A stretch of DNA of 64,000 bases from Pseudoalteromonas luteoviolacea. GTDB taxonomy: Bacteria > Pseudomonadota > Gammaproteobacteria > Enterobacterales > Alteromonadaceae. This document shows positions 19,398 through 28,317 of this stretch, piece after piece. The number at the start of each line of letters is the position of its first letter. The first letter of the stretch is position 1. Made by a program: the position numbers and the translations under genes. The stretch spans positions 310,001-374,000 of the forward strand of contig NZ_JWIC01000004.1 of assembly GCF_000814765.1 (NCBI RefSeq), in the 5' to 3' direction. The notes beneath the pieces were generated by a model. It made no database searches and was not told the origin of the DNA. It worked only from the letters and a program-made list of their open reading frames with translations.

Positions 19398-21176
19398 ATG
19401 TTGGATGACATTTTGCTAAATGAAGCTGTATATCCAATGTTTCAACCCATTTTTGATATTGCAAAAGAACAGATACTTGGCTTTGAGGCATTGAGTCGCG
19501 GCAGTGTAAACAATGAATTGGTACAGCCAGATAAAATGTTTGCTGCTGCCAGTAAATATGACCGACTATCTGAACTGGAACTACTTTGTCGTAAAAAAGC
19601 CATTGCACAGTTTGCTGCATTGAATTTACCCGGAAAACTATTCCTTAATGTTAGCCCTAAGGCACTACTTGACCCTCATCATCCAAAAGGTGAGACGCTA
19701 CACTTGATCGAAGAGGCTGGTTTGAACAGCAGTCGGGTGGTGATTGAGGTAACTGAGCAAGATAAAGTGGATGATGGCTTTTTATTGTTGAAAACGATTT
19801 CTCACTATCGTCAATTGGGTTTTCAAATCGCAATCGATGATCTGGGGGCGGGTTATTCTGGGCTGAAACAGTGGTCAGAACTTTGCCCTGACTATGTGAA
19901 GGTGGACCGTTATTTCATCGATTATTGCGACCAAAGCATTGTAAAAAGAGAGTTTCTCAAATCCATTATTGAGCTGGCTAAAGCGACCAATACCGCGGTG
20001 ATTGCTGAGGGTATTGAACGTGCAGAAGAGTTAAAGCTACTTAAAAAAATGGGAATAGTGAATGCGCAAGGTTTCTTGCTAGCTAGACCCAGTTGTGAAT
20101 CGAGTGAATTACTCATGAATCCCAGCGAGATCCTGACCGTGCAAATTCAGTCGGAGCTGGCTTCGGATAAGTTTGAGCAATCAATGGCCATCGGTTGGCT
20201 TGCTCATGACGTACCCGCAATTCATATGAGTACACAATGCTTGGATGCTCACCGCCGCTTTGAGCAAAATAAAGGCCTCACTAGCATTGCTGTGCTGAAT
20301 GACTTGCAGCAACCTGTGGGGTTATTGCATAGAGATCAGCTTACTGAAGTGTTTGCTGCACCCTATGGCCATGCTTTGTTTGATAAGAAGTCGGTTGTAA
20401 AGCTTATGGATAAACAGCCTTTGATTGTCGATGAGCAACAACAGTTGGACTTTGTTAGTCAACTGATCACGGAAAATGAGTTTGATATCAGACGGCATAT
20501 TGTGATCACTAAAGACGGGGAGTATATAGGCTTGGCCCCGCTTAGAGATATTCTCAAACACATTACCGAAGATAAAATACGCCATGCCCAGCATGCGAAC
20601 CCGCTTACTATGCTACCAGGCAATGTTGCTATCAATGAAGCAATTGAGCAACGACTACGCGCAAAGCATAAATTTTCACTGGCTTACGTTGATCTTAACC
20701 ATTTTAAGCAATTTAACGATCTCTATGGATACGCCAGTGGAGATAGTGTCATTAAATTATTAGCGGATGTCACGTTGCAAGTATGTCAGCATAGTCAGTG
20801 CTTTGTTGGTCATATAGGCGGTGATGATTTTATGGTTGTGTTTGATCACGCTGATGCAGAGTCCCTTTGTCACCAGATAATTGAACAGTTTGAGGCAAGA
20901 TCTAAATCATTGTTTACCCCTGAGCATGTTGCATCTGGCGGGTACTGGGCCACGAATAGGGAAGGACAAAAACAGTTTGTACCCTTGCTAACGTTATCTA
21001 TTGGCCTAGTAAGTCCAGATGTTGAGTCATGTAAGAATAGTCATCAGGTAGCAGCACTGGCAACGGATGCGAAAAAAGAAGCAAAGCGCTATCGCAATAG
21101 CTATTTGTTTGTGTGTAATAGGCGAAAACCCAGTGCGCCAATGGTGAGGCTTGAAACGGCAGCCAATCAAAGTTGA
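19398..21176 (+). CDS. EAL-CBS-GGDEF c-di-GMP signalling protein
   Basis: This protein of about 592 residues has the order EAL (about 5-240), CBS pair (about 265-390), GGDEF (about 400-575). The EAL domain keeps GFEALSRG and has DDLGAGYSGLKQW, a variant of DDFGTG; the GGDEF signature is GGDDF. It is probably a c-di-GMP phosphodiesterase with a nucleotide-sensing CBS pair, and cyclase activity is uncertain. The start is unclear: ATG 19398, GTG 19380 and TTG 19362 are all in frame and none has a good ribosome site. A small hairpin without a T-run (ATGGGT/ACCCAT, 21200-21216) follows. Confidence 0.82.
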   Translation: MLDDILLNEAVYPMFQPIFDIAKEQILGFEALSRGSVNNELVQPDKMFAAASKYDRLSELELLCRKKAIAQFAALNLPGKLFLNVSPKALLDPHHPKGETLHLIEEAGLNSSRVVIEVTEQDKVDDGFLLLKTISHYRQLGFQIAIDDLGAGYSGLKQWSELCPDYVKVDRYFIDYCDQSIVKREFLKSIIELAKATNTAVIAEGIERAEELKLLKKMGIVNAQGFLLARPSCESSELLMNPSEILTVQIQSELASDKFEQSMAIGWLAHDVPAIHMSTQCLDAHRRFEQNKGLTSIAVLNDLQQPVGLLHRDQLTEVFAAPYGHALFDKKSVVKLMDKQPLIVDEQQQLDFVSQLITENEFDIRRHIVITKDGEYIGLAPLRDILKHITEDKIRHAQHANPLTMLPGNVAINEAIEQRLRAKHKFSLAYVDLNHFKQFNDLYGYASGDSVIKLLADVTLQVCQHSQCFVGHIGGDDFMVVFDHADAESLCHQIIEQFEARSKSLFTPEHVASGGYWATNREGQKQFVPLLTLSIGLVSPDVESCKNSHQVAALATDAKKEAKRYRNSYLFVCNRRKPSAPMVRLETAANQS

Positions 21177-21394
21177 TTAACCATTAGGGTGTAACTTGTA
21201 TGGGTATTTAACCCATTGAGAATAACTTGTGCGATTTTTGCAACTAATTTGGTTTCCGAGCGCAACCTTATTGCTTTAAGAATATAAATTGTGAAATATA
21301 TATACTTAAGGCGAAGAGAAATTCTGGCTAAGTGAATATATAGTAATTAATAACGTCGTAATTACCGAGCAACTTAGCAAGTGTGGGGAACATG

Positions 21395-22189
21395 ATGATC
21401 AAATATTTCATAGGGTTGTGCTTGTTAACTTTAGGGTGGGTTGGCCATGCTAAAGACGAAGTAAAAAAAACCATTTACGTAGCGAAAGAACAGCGACCAC
21501 TTTATGATCGTGATTTATTCCTCTATGAGCTATTGCAGCAAGCGCTAAATGCGGCTGATTACGACGTAAATATTGAGCATGTTAAAGTTCATCCACATCA
21601 ACAGCGTACCCTTATGGCACTCAGTAAAGGACAAGTTGATTTACACTGGAGCATGACTAGCCCTGCGAGAGAAAAACTCGCTATCGCCGTTAAATTCCCA
21701 TTATTTGATGGGTTGATAGGTAAACGGGTGCTGATCATTCACAAAGCGCAATATGAGCGCTTTAAGCGTGTGACTGAATTACAACAATTGAGTCGATTCA
21801 CCGCAGTGCAAGGACATGACTGGCCAGACACAAAAATTCTCTCTAGCAATGGCTTGAACGTTAAGCCCATCGTTAATTATCAAGCGATGTTCGATATGGT
21901 GACGGGGCAAAAAGCAGATTATTTTCCACGGTCTATTGTCGAAGCGCAGTCAGAAATCATTAATCAAAACAACGCTGAGTTAATGATAGTGCCGGATTAT
22001 TATTTGTCTTATCCAGCAAGATTCTACTTTTTTGTAAACAAAGATAAAGTAGAACTTGCGGAGAAACTCGAAATCGGTTTGTCTAAGCTAAAAAGCAATG
22101 GCGCGTATAATACACTATTACGCCGTTACTTTGACTTAGATATGTTGGCTAATAGCCATATGTTGCCCTTATCGAACCCGTTTGAATAA
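21395..22189 (+). CDS. Periplasmic solute-binding protein, family 3-like
   Basis: The 264-residue protein starts at ATG 21395 behind GGGGA and has a signal peptide MIKYFIGLCLLTLGWVGHA, cleaved before KDEV. The body resembles the family 3 (amino-acid type) extracellular binding proteins, as in KTIYVAKEQRPLYDRDLF near the start and LRRYF near the end. Similar orphan proteins without a transporter are frequent in Alteromonadales, often near signalling genes. No permease or ATPase is adjacent, so it could feed a receptor rather than a transporter. The ligand is unknown. It converges on the membrane protein at 22196. Confidence 0.72.
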   Translation: MIKYFIGLCLLTLGWVGHAKDEVKKTIYVAKEQRPLYDRDLFLYELLQQALNAADYDVNIEHVKVHPHQQRTLMALSKGQVDLHWSMTSPAREKLAIAVKFPLFDGLIGKRVLIIHKAQYERFKRVTELQQLSRFTAVQGHDWPDTKILSSNGLNVKPIVNYQAMFDMVTGQKADYFPRSIVEAQSEIINQNNAELMIVPDYYLSYPARFYFFVNKDKVELAEKLEIGLSKLKSNGAYNTLLRRYFDLDMLANSHMLPLSNPFE

Positions 22190-22195
22190 CCCCTT

Positions 22196-22810
22196 TTAGC
22201 GTCTGATTGAAGGCACTTTAAAGTCGTAAGCTTCTTTATAAGTTAGGAAAGTAAGGACGACTAACACACCACAGAATATTGAATAGTTTAAGTATCCTGT
22301 TACATCAAATGCATAATAGAAAAAGGTCATGTCATACCCTTTACCGTTGCGTATATAGTTCTCAATCAGTGCGAAAAAGCTCATTGCAGCGCTAATTAGG
22401 CATAGCCAAGGCAAAATGCTATCTGCGAACGTGTACTTAATTTTATGTTTTGGAAATAATCGCTTAGAGATCTCTACTCGATATGTGAGAGGGACTAAAA
22501 TGATCAGCTCTTTGAGTAAATGAACACCATAAATTAAACTATTTTGGATCAAGCGATCTCCAGGTGTTGAAACTAAGCTAATCAATCCGGTAGTAAAAAT
22601 AATGTTTTCAAATAACACGGGGATCATAGCAATAAATGCAATGGAACATATATTGACATCCCTTAGTCTGTGCCCAATCAAAAATACTAATGAAATAATG
22701 GAAATGTAGGCTAGAAAAAAGAAATAAGTCGCGTCTTGGATTATAAAGATCACCACTACCATTACTACATATGGTAGTAGTAAATCTTTGAATGCAAACT
22801 GTTTTGCCAT
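22196..22810 (-). CDS. Six-helix membrane protein next to a GG-motif peptide, unknown
   Basis: The 204-residue protein has about six hydrophobic segments, near 9-31, 33-47, 54-80, 87-110, 131-153 and 166-192. No family was recognised. It starts 25 bases after the stop of the 51-residue GG-motif gene on the same strand and has only a weak ribosome site of its own, so the two are probably co-transcribed. Candidate roles are immunity, export or processing of the small peptide, all inference. A positive cluster at the end of the fourth segment (RVEISKRLFPKHKIK) suggests a cytoplasmic loop. No terminator was seen in the 6 bases between it and the convergent binding-protein gene. Confidence 0.7.
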   Translation of the reverse strand: MAKQFAFKDLLLPYVVMVVVIFIIQDATYFFFLAYISIISLVFLIGHRLRDVNICSIAFIAMIPVLFENIIFTTGLISLVSTPGDRLIQNSLIYGVHLLKELIILVPLTYRVEISKRLFPKHKIKYTFADSILPWLCLISAAMSFFALIENYIRNGKGYDMTFFYYAFDVTGYLNYSIFCGVLVVLTFLTYKEAYDFKVPSIRR

Positions 22811-22835
22811 AAATAATGCTTATTTTAGAAACAAA

Positions 22836-22991
22836 TTAAGATCTTTGTTCGGGCTTTACTTGCCCTGAACTGGAGTTTGCAACAAGCATGCTTTGTTGGG
22901 ACTTTCTCCCTACTGAAAAAGGGTCCGCTGGACCTAATAAACCTGAACCGCCTGTAATTAAACGGCATTGTTTGTTAGCAATCATCTTCAT
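22836..22991 (-). CDS. Small peptide with double-glycine leader-like motif
   Basis: A 51-codon reading frame on the minus strand begins MKMIANKQCRLITGG and continues SGLLGPADPFSVGRKSQQ to a Ser-rich, charged tail. AAGGAT lies seven bases before the ATG, a good ribosome site. The N-terminal 15 residues resemble GG-type leader peptides of bacteriocin or peptide precursors: a short polar and hydrophobic helix ending in Gly-Gly at 14-15, leaving a 36-residue remainder. The remainder has no Cys, so no disulfide or lanthionine rings; several Ser but only one Thr in total. It is followed by the six-helix membrane protein gene. Function is inferred from motif and neighbourhood only; no C39 transporter gene is nearby. 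Confidence 0.6.
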   Translation of the reverse strand: MKMIANKQCRLITGGSGLLGPADPFSVGRKSQQSMLVANSSSGQVKPEQRS

Positions 22992-23263
22992 AGTGATTAT
23001 CCTTATTTCATTATCGTCTAGTCAGCTAAATGAATGTCAGACATTCTCATATTTCCAATGGCAAAAGGCACAACGCATCGCCTTAACTGCTTTACCAGAA
23101 GGAAGTGTCGCCAGAATAATTAAAAAGAACCAACTTCAATGTATTTTCTCGTACTTTACGGTAGTTTTTATATGGCTGACTCAATGAATTTAACACCAAA
23201 TAATTTAGAGTTAAACATTTTTTTACAAAAAAATAAGATGCTAAATTCAGGCCAATTTGTGAA
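22992..23263. other. Intergenic region with no recognised gene
   Basis: Between the GG-motif peptide (reading left) and the terminator of the chemoreceptor gene there are about 270 AT-rich bases. They must contain the peptide promoter, but no clear -35/-10 pair stands out. Short frames here lack ribosome sites or run into the terminator. Confidence 0.5.
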
Positions 23264-23311
23264 AAAAATTACCCAAAATAGAAAAGGGTAAGTGTCCCTA
23301 TTCTATTTTGG
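23264..23311 (-). terminator. Intrinsic terminator of the chemoreceptor gene
   Basis: CCAAAATAGAA (23273-23283) pairs with TTCTATTTTGG (23301-23311), extended by AGGG/CCCT across one mismatch, with a 7-base loop. On the minus strand the stem is followed by AATTTTTTT. It lies 29 bases beyond the chemoreceptor stop. Confidence 0.85.
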
Positions 23312-23339
23312 AAAGTTGTTTAATGATAATTCAGTGATA

Positions 23340-24971
23340 TTAAAGCTTAAATTTAGCCATTTCACTTTCTAACTGGGCTGCTTGCGCCTTAATGCTGTCA
23401 GTTGCGGTATGAGTTTGCTGCGATACACTGGCTGTTTGAGATGCAGTATCCGATATAATCACAACTCTTTTTGCTGTATCTTCCCCAGCAGTTAATTGCT
23501 CTTTTGCTGCGAGGGCGATTTGGTCACTCATCTGCGAAATCGCACTTAATGACGTGGCGACACTACGCAGAGCCTCACTGGCTTCATTTGACATGGTTAC
23601 TGTTTTTTCGCTGGTTGCAATGCTCAATGAAACGGAGGATTTCGCTTCTTGGGTCGCCGCTTGCAAGTTACCTATCATCGTATGAATTTCTTCAGTACTT
23701 GATTGTGTCCGCTGAGCCAACTGACGGACTTCGTCGGCAACGACGGCAAAACCTCGGCCTTGTTCACCTGCTCGGGCTGCTTCTATTGCTGCATTGAGTG
23801 CAAGTAAATTAGTTTGCTCAGCAATGCTTTGTATGACACTCAGCACATTAGCAATGTTATTCACCTCTTCATCTAATGCTTGAATATTATTGCCAGCACT
23901 GTCAATCTGCTGCTCCAGTAGGGCAATTGCCTCACTTGCATTGGATGTCAGCCTATCGGCATTTTGACCTTGGTTCTCAGCTTCTTGCACAGAGAAAGCA
24001 GCTTGCTCGGCATGTTCAACTACTGTTTGAGCAGAGGCGGTGAGTTCTGTGATAGCCGAAGCCACCATCTGTGTTTCTTCACTTAGGCTTAACGTTAAGC
24101 TTTCCAAGTCATTTGAGCGGGCCTCGCCATCATAGCTTTGCTCTTTTAATTTATCGCTAACAGTCATCAAACCACTTACAACCCCTTTTAAGCCATCTTG
24201 CATGTAGTGCATCGCGGCCATAATGCTGTAGTCTTTAGCATTTGAGGTATCAATGCGTGACGTGAGATTGCCATGTGAGACGTGTCTAACGATATCCAGT
24301 ACATCATTGAGCTCTGCACCGAGCTTATTTGAGAGTGATAGACCGTATCGCGTTACCGTGAAGGTCAGTGCAACTGCGATAAAAAGAGAGAAGGTTAATA
24401 ACCAACTAGCTGTTTCCCAGTATCTTTCATCGACTTCTTTGTAACTGATCCCCGTACCGACATACCAGCCAAATAAAGATGTTTTTTGCACCACGGAGGT
24501 TAGGTCAACAACTTCACCATTTCTTTCTGAGTTCCAATGATAAGTAATGATGCGATTGGTTTTGTTACCCACTTTGCGCTCGACTAATCTTCCAATGCTG
24601 TTTCCTTGAGCATCTTTGAAGTCGTTGAAGCTTGTGCCGTGTAGTTGTGGATCATGAGGAGCGGCGACAAAGTTTAACTGCTCATCGACCACGTAGACAT
24701 ATTCAGAGTCATGGTATTTGTTTTCTCGAAGGATCTGGGCTGCTAACTTTTTAGCGTCGGCTTCGGATAAATCCCCAGCTTTCACAAATTGTTCAAACTG
24801 TTCGACGATATTTACCGTACTTTTCATTAGCTGGTTGATACGCGCAATATTATCTGTTTCACTGGCGTGGCGCAGTGATTGAAGCCCGAGCACCGCAACG
24901 GAAATTAAGGCGATAAAAATTGCTACTGCAAAAAATATAATTTTTAATCTTAGAGTCAGAGTCGAAAACAC
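23340..24971 (-). CDS. Methyl-accepting chemotaxis protein with Cache sensor
   Basis: This receptor of about 543 residues reports ligands to the flagellar chemotaxis system. An N-terminal helix (about 9-30) and a second helix near 190-208 bracket a periplasmic single Cache domain, with [19 protein letters not shown] and [20 protein letters not shown]-like region follows. The signalling domain has the highly conserved tip with [17 protein letters not shown]-type sequence (residues about 386-402) and [19 protein letters not shown] 24971 is chosen because AAGGTG lies six bases upstream; GTG 24980 would add three residues. Cache sensors usually bind small organic acids or amines; the ligand is unknown. 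No C-terminal CheR-docking pentapeptide is seen. Confidence 0.93.
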   Translation of the reverse strand: MFSTLTLRLKIIFFAVAIFIALISVAVLGLQSLRHASETDNIARINQLMKSTVNIVEQFEQFVKAGDLSEADAKKLAAQILRENKYHDSEYVYVVDEQLNFVAAPHDPQLHGTSFNDFKDAQGNSIGRLVERKVGNKTNRIITYHWNSERNGEVVDLTSVVQKTSLFGWYVGTGISYKEVDERYWETASWLLTFSLFIAVALTFTVTRYGLSLSNKLGAELNDVLDIVRHVSHGNLTSRIDTSNAKDYSIMAAMHYMQDGLKGVVSGLMTVSDKLKEQSYDGEARSNDLESLTLSLSEETQMVASAITELTASAQTVVEHAEQAAFSVQEAENQGQNADRLTSNASEAIALLEQQIDSAGNNIQALDEEVNNIANVLSVIQSIAEQTNLLALNAAIEAARAGEQGRGFAVVADEVRQLAQRTQSSTEEIHTMIGNLQAATQEAKSSVSLSIATSEKTVTMSNEASEALRSVATSLSAISQMSDQIALAAKEQLTAGEDTAKRVVIISDTASQTASVSQQTHTATDSIKAQAAQLESEMAKFKL

Positions 24972-25118
24972 AATATGCACCTTAGCAGAGTCAGTTAAAA
25001 GTTTATGGCACTCTTACCTTTATGATTTATCATGTTTGAGCGCGCTATGTAAGTAGGGCTTAACCGTATATAAGTAAAAATTAGATGATTTTTCCTCATA
25101 TGACGACCCTACCACGAC

Positions 25119-25829
25119 CTATTTTGCATTGATTATGTCGACTTCTTGTTGCGTTAAGGCGCGATATTCACCCATAGCAAGCGTGGGATCCAGTTCGATC
25201 TCACTAATTTTTTCTCTATGCAATTCAATAACATGATTGCCAACTGCTGCAAGCATACGCTTCACTTGGTGATATTTCCCTTCACAAATAGATAGCTGGA
25301 GAGCGTATTTATCCAAGGCCTCTGCTAGTGCTGGTCGGGTGAGTTGTTTTTCATTATGTAATGCTACGCCTTGGCGCAATTGTTCTAAACAATCTTCCGT
25401 AATTATTTCTTTTGTTTCAACACGGTATGTTTTGAATTTGGCTTTTTTGGGGGAGGTGATTTGATGTGACCAATCGCCATCATTGGTGATCAGTACTAAC
25501 CCAGTTGTATCAATGTCGAGTCGGCCTGCGACATGAAAATCTTTTAAGTTCGGCTCATCAATCAAGTCAAAAACAGTGGGGTGTAATTCATCATGATTGG
25601 CACAGACATAGCCTTGAGGCTTATTGAGCATGAAATATCTTTTTCCTAGATATTTCAGTTTATTACCACTTACTTCAATGTGATCTTCAGCATTAATTTG
25701 GGTGTCACTTTTCTTTGAAACCACGCCATTGATTGTCACTTCTCCTTTTTTGATTAAGATTTTTACTTTACTACGTGGTAGTTCATTTATGTGACTGACA
25801 AATTTGTCTATACGGCATGGGAATTTCAT
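25119..25829 (-). CDS. rsuA: 16S rRNA pseudouridine-516 synthase RsuA
   Basis: The 236-residue protein has an N-terminal S4 RNA-binding domain (residues 1-60) and the RsuA/RluB catalytic domain with the signature GRLDIDTTGLVLITNDG around residue 100, containing the catalytic Asp. YHQVKRMLAAVGNHV near 187 is typical of the family. Its size and S4 domain fit RsuA, which modifies U516 of 16S rRNA. RluE/RluF-type specificities cannot be strictly excluded. It is 47 bases downstream of the tautomerase-like gene on the same strand. Confidence 0.87.
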   Translation of the reverse strand: MKFPCRIDKFVSHINELPRSKVKILIKKGEVTINGVVSKKSDTQINAEDHIEVSGNKLKYLGKRYFMLNKPQGYVCANHDELHPTVFDLIDEPNLKDFHVAGRLDIDTTGLVLITNDGDWSHQITSPKKAKFKTYRVETKEIITEDCLEQLRQGVALHNEKQLTRPALAEALDKYALQLSICEGKYHQVKRMLAAVGNHVIELHREKISEIELDPTLAMGEYRALTQQEVDIINAK

Positions 25830-25876
25830 TAGGTTAACCTTACTGCTGGTATGAAAAGAACCATATTATGAATCAT

Positions 25877-26206
25877 TTAATTTTTTCGATAAATAGTAGG
25901 ATCCAAATCATAGGGGTGAACACTTAAGCTGACCGTCTCTGGCAGTAGCTTTTGTAGTGTAGAAAGTATTTTTTCACTGAGTAGTTGCTTTTGTTGCTGT
26001 GTTCTTCCTGTCAATAGATGTACTTGGATATGTACAAAGTCTTGTCTGCCATCGCCAATAATGGACTCAGAAAATGCAATTCGCCTTGTTTTTATCGTCT
26101 TTTCGTCAAATAAGCCGGTCTCTATCGTGCTTTGATGAATTGAATTGGTTAAATCTGAGAGGCTGATTTTGAGTGAGTCGGAATGCTCGATGATGATATG
26201 TGGCAT
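25877..26206 (-). CDS. 5-carboxymethyl-2-hydroxymuconate isomerase-like tautomerase
   Basis: The 109-residue protein begins MPHIIIEHSD, so Met removal would expose Pro1, the catalytic base of this tautomerase family. The pattern matches the CHMI (HpaF/HpcD) family of homoprotocatechuate degradation, whose proteins have about 115-126 residues. No other aromatic-degradation genes are near, so the physiological substrate is uncertain. It is upstream of rsuA on the same strand and divergent from the gene at 26401. Confidence 0.75.
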   Translation of the reverse strand: MPHIIIEHSDSLKISLSDLTNSIHQSTIETGLFDEKTIKTRRIAFSESIIGDGRQDFVHIQVHLLTGRTQQQKQLLSEKILSTLQKLLPETVSLSVHPYDLDPTIYRKN

Positions 26207-26400
26207 TTTTGTATCCTTTATGTGTTACCAAAGCTCTATCATAGTGTGCTACTCATACTTAGCCAAGCAACAAATGACCTCGATATGGGATTATTAAAAG
26301 CCACTCTATTATTGTATTTTATCATTCGCTTCCTTGCTTTAGCTTAATGCCCCTTGTTAAGGTGTTGGGTTATTAATGTACTGTTGTGTTGAATGTATAC

Positions 26401-27186
26401 ATGTTATCTATTTTCAAATCTAAACCCTTGTTAGCCTCATCAGAATCACAATCTCTGATCGAGCTGTTTTTGTGGTCGGTAGAACACTTTGACAGTGACT
26501 ACTTTTTAAAACACACTCAAGTTGTGCAGCCAACTGAGCAATATTTCCCTGATCGTGTCAGTAGTGTAGAAGAGATGGCACAGTCTGTTTTTCAAAGAGT
26601 AAGAAGTTATGCCGGTTTAACGCAGTGGCCGATAGCGCTGACGTCGCCGAATATGATGCCGATGCAGCAGTCATTTCCAAACTTTACATTAGCTGGCGGG
26701 TTACGAGGAGAGAGTGTTACTGTCATGGATCCTCCAGGTTTACCCGTGCAGCTTTCTTACAACCCTAATCAAATAAATCAACCTCAGGATCTAGTTGCCA
26801 GCATGGCGGGAAGTATGGCGCTTATGCTGATTCATCAGGTTGGCAAATTACCACCAGGCGGGCAACAAAACTTACCTGTTGCAGCTGATGTGCTGGCTAT
26901 ATTTATGGGGTTTGGCACCATGATATGCAATACCGCCTATCATTTCAGAGGTGGGTGCGGATCTTGTTATAATCCATATGCGAACCGACAAGCGGCGCTC
27001 AGTGAACAGGAAAGCATATTTTTGCATGCTTTGGTTTGTTATTTAAAAGGAGATGAAAAAGGGGGGCAGCACCTTAAACCACATCTAAAAGGCATGTACA
27101 AAAAAGCCCAGAAGCAGTTAAAGAAGATATTACAAACATCGGCAGATCCTATGCTCTTGGCGCTTGAGGATAGAAGTCGTGCTTGA
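26401..27186 (+). CDS. Conserved hypothetical protein
   Basis: The 261-residue soluble protein was not assigned to a family. Visible features are a glycine/cysteine-rich patch FRGGCGSCYNPYANRQAALS near 183-202, a Met/Pro-rich region near 80-100, and a lysine-rich C-terminus. ATG 26401 is assumed; GTG 26386 is in frame upstream and neither has a clear ribosome site. Its last 8 bases overlap the LysE-family gene, so the two are probably translated together. Function unknown. Confidence 0.65.
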   Translation: MLSIFKSKPLLASSESQSLIELFLWSVEHFDSDYFLKHTQVVQPTEQYFPDRVSSVEEMAQSVFQRVRSYAGLTQWPIALTSPNMMPMQQSFPNFTLAGGLRGESVTVMDPPGLPVQLSYNPNQINQPQDLVASMAGSMALMLIHQVGKLPPGGQQNLPVAADVLAIFMGFGTMICNTAYHFRGGCGSCYNPYANRQAALSEQESIFLHALVCYLKGDEKGGQHLKPHLKGMYKKAQKQLKKILQTSADPMLLALEDRSRA

Positions 27187-27802
27187 ATATCTAGATGAGT
27201 TTTTAATTATTGCGATCGCACATTTTTTAGCGGTCGCGAGTCCAGGGCCTGATTTTGCTATAGTTTTAAAACAAAGTGTTCAGCAAGGCAGAAGAAATGC
27301 CTTGTTTACCAGTGCTGGGGTCGGTTTGGGGATTTTTGTCCACGTCTCATATTGCCTGTTGGGAGTGGCACTTGTATTGTCTAAATCACCGGAGTTATTT
27401 AACCTATTTAAATATTTAGCCGGCGCGTATTTGGCGTTTATGGGTGTGCAAGCACTGCGCGCGAAGAAAAATACAGATCCAGAGCAATCGATTCAAGCAG
27501 CGTCGATAGTTGAATCTGATTTTAAAGCCTTGCGACGCGGTTTCTTGGTTAACGCACTTAATCCAAAAGCGACCTTGTTTTTCCTTTCCTTGTTCACCCT
27601 GATGATTGATCCAGACACACCACAGGCAGTACAAATTTTTTATGGGTTGTACATGGCGATGGCGACATGGATCTGGTTTTCTTTCTTATCTGTGGTTTTG
27701 TCTAAGCCTCAAGTTCGACGTTTTTTCCATCGTGCAGGACATTGGTTTGACCGTGGTATTGGAGTGGTGTTATTGCTTTTGGCTGTGCGAGTTGTTTTAT
27801 AG
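27179..27802 (+). CDS. LysE/RhtB family amino-acid exporter
   Basis: The 207-residue inner-membrane protein has about five to six helices and the family pattern FLAVASPGPDFAIVLKQSVQQGR near the N-terminus and NPKATLFFLSLF near 125. The family exports amino acids such as lysine, threonine or homoserine lactone; the substrate here is unknown. The start is GTG 27179, with GAGGA eight bases upstream, inside the end of the preceding gene (8-base overlap). The next gene begins 8 bases after its stop. Confidence 0.87.
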   Translation: MLEYLDEFLIIAIAHFLAVASPGPDFAIVLKQSVQQGRRNALFTSAGVGLGIFVHVSYCLLGVALVLSKSPELFNLFKYLAGAYLAFMGVQALRAKKNTDPEQSIQAASIVESDFKALRRGFLVNALNPKATLFFLSLFTLMIDPDTPQAVQIFYGLYMAMATWIWFSFLSVVLSKPQVRRFFHRAGHWFDRGIGVVLLLLAVRVVL

Positions 27803-27810
27803 GTGTGTTA

Positions 27811-28311
27811 ATGAATGCGAAAGAATATTTATATTTTGCTTATGGTTCCAACCTATCATCACTTAGACTTAAGGCGCGTCTGCCCCATGTTCGTTTAGTC
27901 GCAAGTGCAGTATTACATGGGTATCGGCTGGCCTTTGATATGTTGAGTACTGATGGTTCGGCCAAGTGCAATATCGTAAAAGCAACACAAGAGGATATTG
28001 TTTATGGTGCAGTGTATAAGTTCACTCAATTTGAAATGGATCAACTAGATGCTATTGAAGGTACGCGATATGAGCGTGTTGAATTAGATGTGACTATGCA
28101 GAACGCAAGCGCGGCTAAGGTATACTGCTATGTGGCCAATACATTTATAAGTGATGAATTACCTTTTGATTGGTATCTAAACCATGTTCTTGTCGGTGCT
28201 CAAGAACAGGATTTCCCTGAGTTTTATATTGAACATATCAGGGCGCAAAAAAGCACTAAAGATGCAAATAAAGATAAACAGGCATCAGAGTTAAATATTT
28301 ATAACAGATAA
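27811..28311 (+). CDS. Gamma-glutamylcyclotransferase-like protein
   Basis: The 166-residue protein shows the GGCT fold hallmarks: YFAYGSNLSSLRL near residue 10 (the YGSN substrate loop) and DQLDAIEGTRYERV near 80, with the general-base Glu. The family cleaves gamma-glutamyl amino acids to 5-oxoproline or acts on related amines. ATG 27811 is preceded by AGGTG. It lies in a tight plus-strand run after the LysE exporter and 6 bases before the serine hydrolase, suggesting one transcript from about 26.4 to 29.9 kb. Confidence 0.83.
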   Translation: MNAKEYLYFAYGSNLSSLRLKARLPHVRLVASAVLHGYRLAFDMLSTDGSAKCNIVKATQEDIVYGAVYKFTQFEMDQLDAIEGTRYERVELDVTMQNASAAKVYCYVANTFISDELPFDWYLNHVLVGAQEQDFPEFYIEHIRAQKSTKDANKDKQASELNIYNR

Positions 28312-28317
28312 GGCAAT

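Noticed and set aside
23000-23110. Hydrophobic minus-strand frame ending CAFCHWKYENV upstream of the GG peptide
   Set aside because: It has only a late ATG (13 codons) and no start for the longer part, so it is probably part of the leader region.
22888-23187. 99-codon plus-strand frame
   Set aside because: It lies antisense to the GG-motif peptide, which has a better ribosome site, and its own sequence shows no family or ribosome site.
23172-23291. 39-codon plus-strand frame MADSMNLTPNN...
   Set aside because: It runs into the chemoreceptor terminator hairpin and lacks a convincing ribosome site.
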